From Lonicera japonica (taxonomy: Eukaryota; Streptophyta; Magnoliopsida; Dipsacales; Caprifoliaceae): 64,000 nt of DNA. Under the pieces are notes generated by a model, which did no database searches, was not told where the DNA came from, and was given only the letters and a program-made list of their open reading frames with translations. The stretch lies in NCBI GenBank assembly GCA_021464415.1, contig CM038466.1, positions 27,591,017-27,655,016 on the forward strand, read 5' to 3'. Shown here piece after piece: positions 47,747 to 59,947 of the stretch (within the stretch, counting starts at the first letter, position 1; the number at the start of each line of letters is the position of its first letter). A program made the position numbers and the translations under genes.

Positions 47747-48033
47747 GGGTGGTGATGTTGGCACCCCCAAAATCTCTTGAAAACACTCTCACTTTAATTC
47801 GGTCATTCGCAACCGAGTAAAGTGTCTATTATTCGGTTGTTGAGGACCGAATATAGGTCTATATATTCGGTTCTTGACAATCGAGTAAGGCATTTTCAAG
47901 TTTTTTTAAATTTTTGCAAGTTTATATTCGGTCTTTCATAACCGAATAACGTATACGTTATTCGGTTGTTAAGGACCGAATGAAAAGTGGAAGTGTTTTC
48001 AAGAGATTATGGGGGTGCCAACATCACCACCCA
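47747..48033. mobile_element. MITE of the GGGTGG-terminal family, copy B only
   Basis: 287 bases with inverted termini GGGTGGTGATGTTGGCACCC and an 8-bp TSD ATGATAAA on both sides. Copy A lacks it near 18015. Its inner part carries inverted pairs such as TTCGGTTGTTGAGGACCGAA and TTCGGTCTTTCATAACCGAA. The outermost 20 bases match the left end of the 10-kb transposon at 52597, so it is probably mobilised by that family. Confidence 0.88.
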
Positions 48034-48435
48034 TGATAAATGATGTATCAGTGTAGAAGGAATTTTCTTTTACTACACATTATGTGTCGCGAGAAAGAAA
48101 AATATACATTCCCACTTTTGCATGTGAAGATGATGGTGTCCAAATTGCATGTGAAGATGATAATGTCCAAATGGCTTTTTTGATTGTCCTATTAAAATTG
48201 TTAGATGGCTGCGTGAGGTGAAGTTTGGCATTGGCACAACACATAATGTATCGTGAGCCATTTTGTATTGGCACAATACATCATGTGTCGGGCCAAAAAC
48301 TCCTTTTCTTCTCCAATACATCATGATTTGTGAGAGATATATTACTTTTCTATTACTGCATTTTTATTTTCACTGATAGGCTAAATATCCACTTTTGCAC
48401 TACACTTTTATACTACCTATTGGAGATGGCCTTAT

Positions 48436-48562
48436 GTTACCCAAGTGGTGAAGTGGTAGGTACTAATAAGAGTACAGAGTTCAAGTCCCATTACTGCCAA
48501 TCCATCTCCCAAAATTTTGAAGAGCTTGTGCATCTCCCTAGCTCAAAAAAAAAAAAAAAAAC
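48436..48562 (+). mobile_element. tRNA-derived SINE with poly-A tail, copy B
   Basis: Orthologue of 18401-18551: A-box-like AAGTGGTGAAGTGGTAGG, B-box-like AGTTCAAGTCCC (48478-48489), the same body, but a plain A tail instead of (TAA)n. Confidence 0.65.
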
Positions 48563-49584
48563 ACATTTTTGTTCTATAATTTTAGCACATCAATAGCTCA
48601 ATACTACGGGTCTTAAATTAATAATACTACTTTATTTCATTAATTTAAACTTAATCAATGGTTTATAACGCACCCTATTTTTATTGATTTTAAAATTACT
48701 TCATAATGTTTTCATAATATATTATTGACTTTAAACATGGTATTTGAGATTTGGTACAAAAATAAAATTATTAATTTGATATAATTTTTCTTTTTTTGAA
48801 TCTATCAATTTCTTGTTGGTGATAATTTCGAGCATCGTGTCTTGAAATTTGAATCAGCCGGCCACTTCTTGGATGCTTCATTGGCATATGCGTGAAGATG
48901 TATGGTCAATGAAAAAGATTCTAAATATTTAATTTACTGTAAATAATAATTATTGTGTCTTTATCATTGTCTTTATCAATTATATTATTGTTATTCTCTT
49001 GTTTATTTAAGCTAATGCTGACGCTAATGCCAATATTTTATTTGTCGCATTAAAATTTCAAACTAGTTTCTAATTTTGGCTTTTATCATATGGACGGGTA
49101 CGATAAGGGGAAGGGGATAGGAGCAGGGAAAAGAGATGCAAGTTGGTCTTGGTGTTTTGCCTGGAGATTCATCCACTTAGATTTAATTAAATCTCGATCT
49201 ACCTAATTTCAAACTCGTTTTTAGCAGTATTTAATTTTAAACTGGTTTTTGGATATTGCTAAAATAAATATTGTATAATTTGACATTATATTTATTAATG
49301 CTATATATTTGGAACTAAAGCGCATTTTAGGTTTTCATAACACCAAACTACCTGATTTTATTTAATTTCATTAAATATATTAAAAATGAGTATATAATTA
49401 TATATGTTTGGAGCACTTTTATATGGACAGATGCTAATGACATATTCAAGAGATGCTGTGACATGTCACTGATTCTTTGATTACATTAAGCCTATCATAA
49501 GTAAAATTTATCGTTATTGCTGACTAGTGCATGAGCGACACGTCAATGCATCTTAAAAGCATGTTGAAAGATTGTATCTCTTAA

Positions 49585-50390
49585 GGCCATTTCCAATGGG
49601 CATTTCTAGACAAACAAATTTTTATGATATAAATGAATAATAGAAAAAATCTTCTCCAATACGCATTTTTATCTCCATTTCTATCCTAGGTGGAAGTCTA
49701 GTATGATTGGAAATTTCTATCTCCATTTCTACATGTAGAAATGGTAATAGAAATTTTTTATGTGACATGGCAAATTTTCATTTGTTATTATAATACCCAC
49801 TAATTCTCTCTCTTCTTAAATAAAGTGACAAGTAAGTAAGAAATGCAACAATAGAAATTACCATGGGAGACCAACTTTTCTATCCTTTTATACCAATGCA
49901 AATATTTTGCCAATAGATATGGAAATATTATAAAATAATATTGACACATAAGATAGAAATGCAAAAATAGAAAACACCATGGGAGATGGCCTAAGGCATT
50001 TCTACACTAGCAAATTTCTATGATAGAAATGAATAATAGAAAAACTCTTCTCCAATGGACATTTCTTTCTCCATTTCTATCCTAAGTGGAAGTCTAATAG
50101 GATTGGGAATTTCTATCACCATTTCTACATATAGAAAAGTGGGATAGAATATTATTTTTTGTAGGCCAATGGTAAAATTATTTTTACCCCATCATTGTAC
50201 ACCCACTAATTCTCTCTCTTCATTAAATAGGGGACAAAGCATGGAAGAAATGGAAGAATAGAAATTGCCATCGGAGACCATCATTTCTATCCTTCTACAC
50301 TAATGCAAATATATTGCCAATAGATATAGAAATATTCTAAAATAATATTGATACATAGGATAGAAATGCAAAAATAGAAAACACCATTGC
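49585..50390. mobile_element. Tourist-like MITE followed by a partial second copy
   Basis: The first unit is 49585-49991: ends GGCCATTTCCAATGG and, inverted, GGCCATCTCCCATGG, flanked by TAA on both sides, as in PIF/Harbinger MITEs. A second, similar unit follows directly (about 49995-50390), with the words ATGATAGAAATGAATAATAG and CTTCTCCAATGG, but lacks clear outer ends. No ORF. Confidence 0.7.
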
Positions 50391-50790
50391 TATATAAAAT
50401 CCATGTCACTCAATTCAATTATGACACTAATTTTAGTAGTTTTCTTATTTTGCTCTTATTATCATTAACGTGAAAAATAAAACATATTAGCAACAGGTAT
50501 TTAACAGATAATTGTGTGTTAAATAAGTAACAACTTTAACAACCTCCAAGTTAACTCCTCCTTTGCTCGTTTTTTAAATTAGATTATTGTTTGCATATAA
50601 ATTAAACATATATGCACATGCCTTACGTGTGCCTTTTGTGTCTAGTTATTGAAATATCTTTAAGCCGTGTAATATTCTTTTAATTTTTAATTATATGTTT
50701 GTAATTTTGCCTTTTAAAATGAAATAAAAACATATAGATTGCGTTTAGTTACGTTTAAGTGTTGCACGAAAGAGAGTGGTATTTCTTTAA

Positions 50791-51099
50791 GATTCCGTTT
50801 GATAGTAAGATGGAAAATAAAAAGAAAAATAACTAATTTAGGTGAGAAAATGAAAAATAAGTTGAGCCATGTGGTGAAATATTTTTCATCTCATATTTAT
50901 TTTTGTGAGTATATGTCCTACATCCTTCTTTATATTTTGTGGAAAAATTTCTTCGCTACCGCCCAAAGAAAAAATTTCCGTGGAAGAAACTAAAAAGTAA
51001 GTTAATCTCACCACATCTCTTAACTTATTTTTCATCTTCTCATCAAAATTAATTATTTTTATTTTTATTTTTATTTTTCATATTACTATCAAATGGAGT
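50791..51099. mobile_element. Long-hairpin MITE
   Basis: Roughly 90-base imperfect inverted repeats: GATTCCGTTTGATAGTAAG at the left end and ACTCCATTTGATAGTAA inverted at the right, both continuing through AAAATAAAAA and GAAAAATAAGTT blocks. TTAA borders both sides (50787-50790 and 51100-51103). Transcripts would fold into a long hairpin, a possible small-RNA source. Confidence 0.7.
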
Positions 51100-51103
51100 T
51101 TAA

Positions 51104-51485
51104 GTGTAATTTCATGACACTTTTACTTATAAATATAAGTTTCTTTGATAGCTTAAAAACTATAAAATATATCATAATTAAAAATATGTTGCGGTAGAAT
51201 TGGTTCGTTAACATTTAAAAAGGTATTATTTAAAAATTCAAAGATTTGACCCGGGGATTTGAGTTTGAATTTGATATTTAAAAAGGTATATATTATAAAA
51301 AAGGGTGAAAAACTAATAATATCCTCTGGGTTATCAAACCCAAACCATGTGAATCATCAGGCTTTGAACAACTTCGTCTGGCGCAATCAAAACTTTAACA
51401 ATTCAAAGACTTGACCCATACATTTCTTTGATTTGAATTTGAGAGATTTGAACTCGTGATTTGTGACGTATAAGCATACTTCATC

Positions 51486-51516
<31 letters not shown>

Positions 51517-52588
51517 CATTTTTCTGCTGAGTATTAAGTTTTTTTAATATTAGGAGGCATTCGCAAAATTGCAACAATTAAGTGAATTAACTATCCAATT
51601 AATTCATATATTATTTTAAATAGGAATATTTTGTCATTGCACTCACGTTTTATTTCATTATTTGAACTTGTACTAATTTTAAAGTATTTAACTTTTTACT
51701 TTACCGTTACATACTTTTGTTAAGCCATGTTAATTAAATAATTAAAAAAGTATCCAGATTGCCTTTGTTCTTGCATCATTATTAGTTTTCTCGGGGTAAT
51801 AGATTAAGCTTTTTTTGTGATAAGCTTATTTAAAACAATCTTTAACTTTAATATTGTAAATTGGGATGCTTATTAATTTAATAATGGAAACATATATATA
51901 TGTGCGTTTCTTTATGGGTTTCAAGTTTCTAGTATTGACGGAGGAATGATGACTTAGCTTCGTAGATTATAAAATTAAAGTTGGAAGTGAGTTTGCAATC
52001 ATTTTGCAGCTAGTGGTTAATGGGAAATAGCTAGATATGAAAAAGTAGAAACTAGGAATAGCACCTAGGGCAAGAATTGGTTTGCACAATCTTAAAGGAA
52101 GTAACTCTCCAAGAATTCTCTGCATACCTTCTTAAGTATATTCTTGAATTAAAATCACTCCATGAATTTATGTAGTCTTTAAGTACGCAATCAAGACTTT
52201 AAGATTGAGCGAGTGGGTTAATCTAATCATAAAAACAATTATTTAAATTTAGGAGATTCTATTTCAAGCCTCACCTAAAATAAAATAGAGGAAATTTTTT
52301 TATTATTATTGTAATAAAAAAAGACTTGAACCTTTTGAAAAAATAAAGTCTACAATTAAGATTCTCTCAAAACTTAGAAGAGGTTTTTTTTTATATCTAT
52401 GCCACTTTTTGAACTTATTTAGCCAAATAAGGGATGAGTGGTGAATATTTTTGTAGAAAAATGGTACTTTTAAAAACACTAGAGGAGATGGCAATTTTTA
52501 GCCAAAAAACGCCACTTGTGGTGGCGATTTTAAGGCCCCAAAATTCAAAAGCTTTACTCAAAATTGCCAGTGGTGAAAGAGTTATTAA
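51104..52588. other. AT-rich non-coding spacer
   Basis: No supported gene. TA runs occur near 51490-51508. At 52485-52590 a block containing the palindromic word GCCACTTGTGGTGGC and CGATTTTAAGG recurs in diverged form just beyond the right TSD (62671-62760). The 10-kb transposon therefore probably landed in or beside an existing repeat. Confidence 0.55.
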
Positions 52589-53096
52589 GTAAAAAAGGGT
52601 GGTGATGTTGGCACCCCCCATTTTTATTGGTAACACTCCCATCCCAAAAAAAAAGTAAGTTGTTATTTCCACCCCATTTCCTCTATTCTAGTACAAAAGT
52701 TAATTAGCCCTAAACTAATTTTTCACCCACTTGTTTTAATTTAAAACAAAAATTCCCTCCAAAGTTAATCAAACATTTATCCCCAAATTAGATTCCTCTT
52801 CAAAACTCCTCCCTTCCACCATCTCTACCATCTCCAACCGAGTTAAGCAACAAATTTCGGTTGCGTCAAAATAGACAACAAAACTTTTCTACCATTGATG
52901 CAAAAGGGTAAGGTTGAGAAGAATGGAAGGAAAAAATGAAGCTTTGGAACAAGACAAGAAAAACATGGAAAAAAGAGTTAATCAAAGAGAGGTATACATG
53001 TTTTTATTATGTTTCATTGTTTAAATCATTTTCATAAGATAAATAGCATATATATATACAAACAACACATTTTTCTTCTTAAATGACGAAGAAGGT

Positions 53097-53280
53097 TTAC
53101 TCGGTTCCTCGTAACCGAGTTGCAGGCTTCTAAACTCGGCTGCTCTCAATCGAGTATGGCCATTTTCATGCACTGTTGAAAAAAGTTCATTCGGTTGTCT
53201 GCGACCGAGTACATATGATCTTATTCGGTTATTAATGGCCGATTTTATACTACAACTATCGGTCCTCAAGGGCCGATTTT
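53097..53280. repeat. Left cluster of TCGG...CCGA inverted repeats in the transposon
   Basis: Successive short inverted pairs: CTCGGTTCCTCGTAACCGAG, CTCGGCTGCTCTCAATCGAG, TTCGGTTGTCTGCGACCGA, TTCGGTTATTAATGGCCGA and ATCGGTCCTCAAGGGCCGAT. It lies just upstream of the transposase exons, possibly in a 5' intron. Same motif style as 56544-57380. Confidence 0.75.
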
Positions 53281-53347
53281 ACTAATTTTCCAATTATAAA
53301 TATTAAAATATCTTATTTTCAAGATGTATGCTCTCTTGATTCTACAG

Positions 53348-56319
53348 TATGGCCAGAGTGTTCATTTCTTGACGAAATTGATTTCTCTGTAATTGACCGA
53401 ATATCTCAGTGTGGCCAGAGTGGTGAACAACATCTTGTGGCGAGTAATCCAACTCCTAATTCAATCAAAAATAATGTTGACGGTTGTGATCGCCAAAGTT
53501 GTCAGGATATGATTATAGAAGTGCCTCTTGATTTACAATATGATGGTGTTGATAATCCCGATGGCGCTGAATGCAATTCCCATAATGGTGAACAGCATCT
53601 TTTGGCGAGCAATCCAAATCTTATGGAGAATAATGATAATAAATTTAAAGTTGACGTGACTCCGATTTTTGTAACAGATGAAGTAAGTATAATATAGTAT
53701 AAATTGTGGTATGATTTAAATAAGTTATCGGTTGAGTTGATTCTCATTAACATTTGTATTTTGTAGTTATTTTCTTCTCGATATACATTGGTGGATTGGT
53801 GCCAAAGTCAAGGAAAACGCATTCAAACTATTATCATTACATTGAAATCTGACAAAGAAAATGGTACGAGGAGGCGGCCAAGGCTAACATTGGGTTGTGA
53901 AAGAAGCGAGGTATACTGTGAAAGGAAGAATCTCAACAAAATAGAATATTGCACAAGAAAATGCAATTGCCCATTCAAACTTCGGGGTGTTAATGTTGAT
54001 GGGGATAAATGGAAGATAAAAGTGGAATGCGGCATTCATAATCACGAGTTGCCAAAAACTTTAGTTGGGCATCTGTATGTCGGAAGATTGAGCAACGAAG
54101 AGAGAAAGTTTGTTGTAGACATGACCCTTGCTGGAATTAAACCAAAATAGATTCTTAATGCAATTAAACGGCGTCACAAAGAGAATGTGTCTACCGCGAG
54201 AACAATTTACAATGCGAAGGCTAATATGAGGACACATGATTTGGAAGGGAGGAGTGCGATGCAACAATTGTTGAAGGTTCTCGTGGAGTTCTATTATGTT
54301 TATTACTATAGGAGTAATGAAACAACAAATGAGGTCTTAGACCTCTTTTGGGCACATCCCGAAAGCATCTTATTAGCGAAGTGTTTTCCTTCGTTAGTAC
54401 TTGTTGACTGCACGTATAAGACCAACCGATATAAAATGCCATTGTTTGCTATGGTGGGAATTACGTCCGCCGGTAAGACGTTTTTCATCGCTCATTGTTT
54501 TATGCATAGCGAAGTGAAGGATAATTATCGATGGGCCCTTTTAAATTTGAAGATGATATATTTGCCACATGAAATACCAAATGTATTTGTCACGGATAAG
54601 GAGAATGCTTGTATTAATGCCATCCATAGCGTTTTTCTTGAAGCTCATCGAATGGTATGTACATTTCATATTTCAAAATGCGTGCAACAACATTGTAAAC
54701 CGAATTTCAAAAGTGAGTCTATTTGGAACAAATTCTCTCAGTCGTGGAGTAATCTTACCCAGGTGACATCCGAAGCTGAGTTATTTGAAGGTTCGGTGGA
54801 ATTTAAAAAAGATTGGGCCTCATTTTCGAAGTGCATTGAATATTTGTCAAAGACGTGGTTCAAACATATAGAGCACTTTGTACTTACATGGACTAATCGG
54901 ATAAAACACCGTGGCAACAATACTACGAATAGAGCCGAAGGGTCCCATGGCAAGTTAAAGACTCACCTTAACACGAGCCAAGGAAGTTTTCTCATAGTGT
55001 TTAGGGCAATGAATAATATGTTGAATAACCAACTTACCGAAGTTAAAGCCACTTTTGAGAGTAGTCTTGGATCTACAAAATTGTTTCACAATGGCAAGCC
55101 ATACCAAGAACTCATGGGGAGGATTTCCCATTTAGCATTAGATTTGATAAGGCGGGAGAACGATAGGGCGATTGAGGATGTTGGCTTAGATCCATCCAAA
55201 TGTGATCATGTCCTTCGGATGGTTTATGGGCTACCGTGCGCACATGAATTATTGGAGTATGGTCGAGAAAATCAGAGCATACCATTAGTAGCTGTTGATC
55301 AACATTGGGCAAAACTCACAATTTTGCCACATAGCGAGCCTTACAAAGAAATTGATAACACGGCAGAAATGATCTTGTTCAAGAAGTTGTACGAGAATTC
55401 AACAGATGACCAAAAAAAAGCTCTCTTGAGAAAATTAAAGGACCTTGCGACTCCAATGACTACGTCTCTTAGAGAGCCACCCCCCGTTGCTCCCAAGGGT
55501 AGACCTCGCGATAGTAAGCAAAAATTGACTCGAAAGGGGATAGTCCATGAGTTATCAACCAAGCGAAATCCTTCGAGGTTTGAATATGCGAACACGATTG
55601 AAGATCAAGAATTGGCCGCAAAAGTTCCCAAAAAGTTATCTCAAGTTTCAAATACAAGGAAGAGGAAGAAGGGGGCGGTTCAATCAATTGTCGAGTGTGG
55701 TTTCAATTCCTTTATAGCTTATATCCCTAATTACATGCACGAGTTCATAATCAAAATAATAGATGTCAAAAATGATGGAAATTGTGGTTTTCGGTGTGTT
55801 GCAGAAGAATTGGGATTTTCAAAAGAAAATGGGTGGTTAACTGTTAGAAATACCATGAAAGCCGATCTTGTGAAGTATAAAGATAAATATAATGGTTCCT
55901 GGGGTAATTGGTTCTACCAAGATTTGTTGTCTATAATTGATACTGACAAGAGTCCATGCCTCTAAAGAAATTGGATGGATATGCCCGTGATGGGTTACAT
56001 CATTGCATCGGCTTTTAATTGTGTAGTGGTGTTCATTTCAAATCAACTATCTGTAACATTTTTTCCACACTCAGACCCTCCACCGGATGATGGTATACAC
56101 CGAGTAGTGTGTTTCGCACACGTCCAAGATTGTCATTTTGTTAGAGTAAAGTTGAAGAATGATGCACCATTTCCTCCTATTGCTACATGGTGGGAACTTT
56201 TTCGTACCGACGAAGCAATACCTTGGATGAAAGATTATGTTGATAGGTTTGCTCGCTATTTGAAAATTAGGCCGATAAATGATTTAACAACAATAGACTT
56301 ACCAATTACACTTAATTGA
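53348..56319 (+). pseudogene. FAR1/MULE transposase with C-terminal OTU-like domain (two in-frame stops)
   Basis: A coding exon ends at 53682 (…VTDE|GTAAGT); an 84-base phase-0 intron follows, then one long exon 53767-56319. The exon at 53348 begins after TTCTACAG, so a further 5' exon is likely (candidate ATG 52923). Order: FAR1-type zinc/DNA-binding region (CNCPFKL ... GIHNHEL, about 53960-54055); MULE core with D at 54406 (VLVDCTYKTN), D at 54595 (FVTDKEN) and E at 54937 (NRAEGSHGK); SWIM-like zinc motif (GLPCAHEL, about 55227-55250); basic RKRKK; OTU-like cysteine-protease motif with Cys at 55783 (DGNCGFR) and candidate His in CHFVRVKL near 56134. TAG at 54148-54150 and TAA at 55963-55965 interrupt an otherwise continuous frame. 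Confidence 0.9.
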
Positions 56320-56543
56320 TTGTTAAGTCTATTATGAATTTTTTTGTTTATTTATATGCGAATATGAAAAATCTGTCGCAAAAATAGTATCTGTTTGTCA
56401 TTACATGTAATTTTTTGTTGTTTAGAAAGTGCTAAGGATATAATTTTTTGTACATGAATGACAACTTCTTGTAACCGAATATGTAATTTAATGGATATAT
56501 AATTGATAAGTGTGGATTATTATTGACAATTTAGTTAATATTT

Positions 56544-57380
56544 TAGGTACTCACAACCGAGGCTAATATAGCAACGCTCAATTTCTCTAAATCGAGTGTG
56601 AATATATTATGCTCAGTTGTAATCAACCGAATAAAAGTCGGCTGTTCACAAACGAATTTTATTGATGTAACTCGGTTTCTCACGGACAAATATTTTATAA
56701 TTTTACTCGGTCGTGAGCAACCGAATGAGGCTCCCGAGAGCATTTAATTTGCCATTTTTTTGGACTTTCATTCGGCTTCTCACAACCGAATTTTGTTGGT
56801 GTACCTCGGCTGCTCACCGCCGAATATGGTGTAATACCACTCAGTTATGAGCAACCAAATGATGGTCCCGAGAGCATTTAACTTTGGCATTTTTTTGGAC
56901 TTTAATTCGGCTGCTCACAACCGAATTTTGTTTATGTAACTCGTCTGCTCACGGCCGAATATGTTATAATCCCATTCGGTTGTGAGCAACCGAATTAGGG
57001 TCCCGAGAGCATTTAAATTTGCCTTTTTTTTGGACTTTCATTCGGCTTCTCACAACCGAATTTTGTTGATGTTACTCGGCTGCTCACGGCCGAATATGTT
57101 ATAATACCACTCGGTTGTGAGAAACTGAATGAGGGTCCCGGGAGCATTTAAATTTGCCATTTTTTTTGGACTTTCATTCGACTACTCACAACCGAATTTT
57201 GTTGTTGTAACTCGGCTGCTCACGGGCGAATATGTTATAATCCCACTCGGTTGTGAGCAACCGAATTAGGGTCCCGAGAGCATTTAAATTTGCCATTTTT
57301 TTTGGACTTTGATTCGGCTGCTCACAACCGAATTTTGTTGATGTTACTCGGTTGCTCACGGCCGAATGATGGTTCAAATT
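56544..57380. repeat. Array of inverted TCGG(N)CCGA units between convergent genes
   Basis: A unit of roughly 155-185 bases repeats about five times. Each holds TTCGGCTNCTCACAACCGAA, CTCGGCTGCTCACGGCCGAA, CTCGGTTGTGAGCAACCGAA, then GGTCCCGAGAGCATTTAAATT and GGACTTTCATTCGG. Each core is a short hairpin (TCGGTTG...CAACCGA). It fills the gap between the transposase stop (56319) and the PMD stop (57664). Open frames within it are artefacts of the repeat. Confidence 0.88.
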
Positions 57381-57663
57381 CGAGATACTATGCCTTAAAT
57401 ATGTGTATACCCTAGACAAAATGTCTAGTTTTTTTTATACAAATAGCAATCAACTAATCAGTCTTGTATATATATCAATACTCAATCAATCATTGAAGAC
57501 GTCATTCAACCAGTCAATCAACAAAACTAAATAATATATAAGCATACATAACTAAGTTTAACAAGATAAACATAAGTTCAAAAATAAATACGATAGACTT
57601 ACAAATACCTATAAGTTTAACAAGTTCACAAAAACCACAAGATTAATTAATATTCAAAGTAAA

Positions 57664-59947
57664 CTACTTCTTGGCCTTTCTTTTAGTAGGCCCTTTCTCT
57701 TTTGCCGGGGCTTTCCTTTTGGCCGGAGCTTTATCTTTTGCCGGCACTGTTGTGGTGCTAGACGGAGCAGCAATATAGCTATTTCTTGCATTATAAATCA
57801 TGTCTCGTACATTACGAACAACCACACCCATATCTTCTACTGAGACGCAACGGAGCGCTTCATCTAGCATTAGTATTGCCTTATCAGCTATAACTTGCTG
57901 CATATATTAATTAGTATTATAAGTAACTATATTATATAGCAATATCAAATGTCAAGAAATGGAAAAGGAGTATGATTACTGATACTTACCAACTTAGCAG
58001 TTGCGACATCTTCTGCCCCACGTGCCTTTCGCAGCGTTGTTCTTAGACGAGGAACTTGTACGTAAGGATGTGTGATCTTCAAATACCAATCCATATAATT
58101 CGCCTCACACTCCCACGGAAATTTGGCCGGTACAAAACGACGTGATTCGTTGAGTAAGTGATCACTCCAATTATTTTGTTGCCACCAGTTTGCATCGTAT
58201 ATTACCTTATAAGCATTTGATGTCTTTCCTCGATTTATCTTCGTGGCCTTAATCATTGACACTGTGGGGATTGTTTGCACTCGTCCAAATTGTCTAAGGA
58301 AGCGGTCGGGGTAGTAAGCCTCGGCGATGTCATAGCAAAATAGTAACCCACAGTAATATGAAACCTCAGGGAACGGGCGTGCAACTCTATTGTCCTTATA
58401 CGGATCCCAACACACCTGTTACAAAATAAGCCAAAATTAATATTTAATCTTAAAATATAGTAATAAAAAAAGTAAAAATGTAGTTGAGAAGGCATTACAT
58501 CTATCTCACTGAAGTCATCGAGTTTCTCCCTCAACGTTTTAATGGCCGTTATTGTATCGCCGCCACATGGATGGGGTTTCCACCTACACATACGTGGTTG
58601 CATCTCAGTGTATTCCATATTGTGAATAGATTGATGACAACCGAGAAAGTGCTCACAAATCCAACCCTGCATTAATTATTTAAAGTTAATAAAAATAATA
58701 TAAAACAACAATAAAAAAATTAATATTCAGAGTCAAGGCAAGTAATGTACCACAACTAGAGTCAGACATCCAGTCATCCATTTTACTCGGGCTCTCAATG
58801 CATGTCCTAATTGACGATACGTATGTGCGAGTATCGCCATTCCCTACCCTATTTGTCCAACCATAGACAAATCTTTCAAACTACCCAAATAATATAACGA
58901 AATTTTGGATTTTGTCTTATCGGGAAAAACTACACACCCAAGCAAGTACATGATATACCCCCTCGCACAACAATCCAACTCCTTATCAGTTGAATCAATC
59001 TTAGCCCGATCCTTGCACTTCTCCTTCAACCACTGTAGCTTAACCGCATATGTATCCCCTGTTTCCTTTTTCACGTCGGCTAGACTAACACCTAAATACT
59101 TTGACGCCAATTTTCTTGCTACGTCTGATTATATTTCTTTTCCTCCCTCATTCGAATTAAAACACTCTCCCTCGATTGGAACGCCAAGTATTTGTTTAAC
59201 GTCATCCAACGTTATTGTCATTTCACCAAAAGGAAAATGGGACGTGTTTGTTTCTGGGTGCCAGCTTTCAACAAATGCTTGGACAGCAACATAATCAATG
59301 TAGCGATAATTGTGTTCCATCAAAGCTATTAACCCAGTCGCTTTCACACATCTCTGTACCCCCTCAACCTCCTTTGACAAATCCCATTACTTTAACTTTG
59401 CCCAATGTGATATAGTTTTCAGTTTTCTATTTTTATCCTACATTGATTAATTCAATTAAGGCCAACCATATTATAATTAAAATAAATGTATGTAAAAGTA
59501 AGTAATGTAAGTGATGAATACCGGTGTTCGATTCCAAATTGCATATGCTATGTGATCTTTAAATGATGTCAATACACTTTTGTCGACCGGCCCACCATCG
59601 TCATTGTCATCTTCATCAGGGGCCACACTACTAGGACCTTCTTCATTTTTGTCAGGAGCTACACCACTAGGACCTTCCCCATCTCCGCCGCATCTCGGAT
59701 TCTCTGGAGCCACTATCTCCGTTTGAGTTTGAGTTAAACTACCATTAGGATTCTCTTGGTTTTGAGTTTCGGGATTTGTTGATGATGGGGAGTCACTTTT
59801 CTCTTTAGATGAACTCGATGATCGTGATGGTTGTGGTGTAGGGGGATTTTTTCTTTTAGCATTCTCTTTTGCCTTGCCAACAGTTACTGCATGCTTCTTC
59901 ACTTTTTTTTGCCTTTCAGAGGCCGTCATTGGTTTCTTCTTAGTCAT
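57664..59947 (-). pseudogene. Five-exon plant mobile domain (PMD/MAIN-like) gene in the transposon (three in-frame stops)
   Basis: Exons: 59947-59522, 59437-58751, 58666-58499, 58415-57990 and 57897-57664. All introns are GT-AG and phase 0, giving 646 codons plus stop. Exon 1 (MTKKKPMTASERQKK) is basic then Ser/Pro/Asp-rich, probably disordered with nuclear-localisation-like clusters. Exon 2 has the PMD core (VESWHPETNTSHFPFGEMTI, TLDDVKQILGVPIEGE). Exons 3-4 continue it (GWICEHFLG; CWDPYKDN ... DRFLRQFGRVQTIP). Exon 5 ends in Ala/Lys-rich repeats (APAKRKAPAKEKGPTKRKAKK). TAA at 59387-59389, TAA at 59129-59131 and TAG at 58844-58846 break exon 2. It is convergent with the transposase. PMD proteins are nuclear and linked to TE silencing; the role in the element is unknown. 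Confidence 0.9.

Larger units (their letters stand above)
43963..49370. repeat. Segmental duplication copy B (mostly intact)
   Basis: Counterpart of 168-19480 without the large insertions. It carries the intact UGT, the shared SINE and the empty sites for the TEs of copy A. It has one insertion of its own, the MITE at 47747-48033. Confidence 0.85.

Noticed and set aside
53502..53753. Minus-strand open frames opposite the transposase
   Set aside because: Shadows of the coding strand; no motif and no conserved start.
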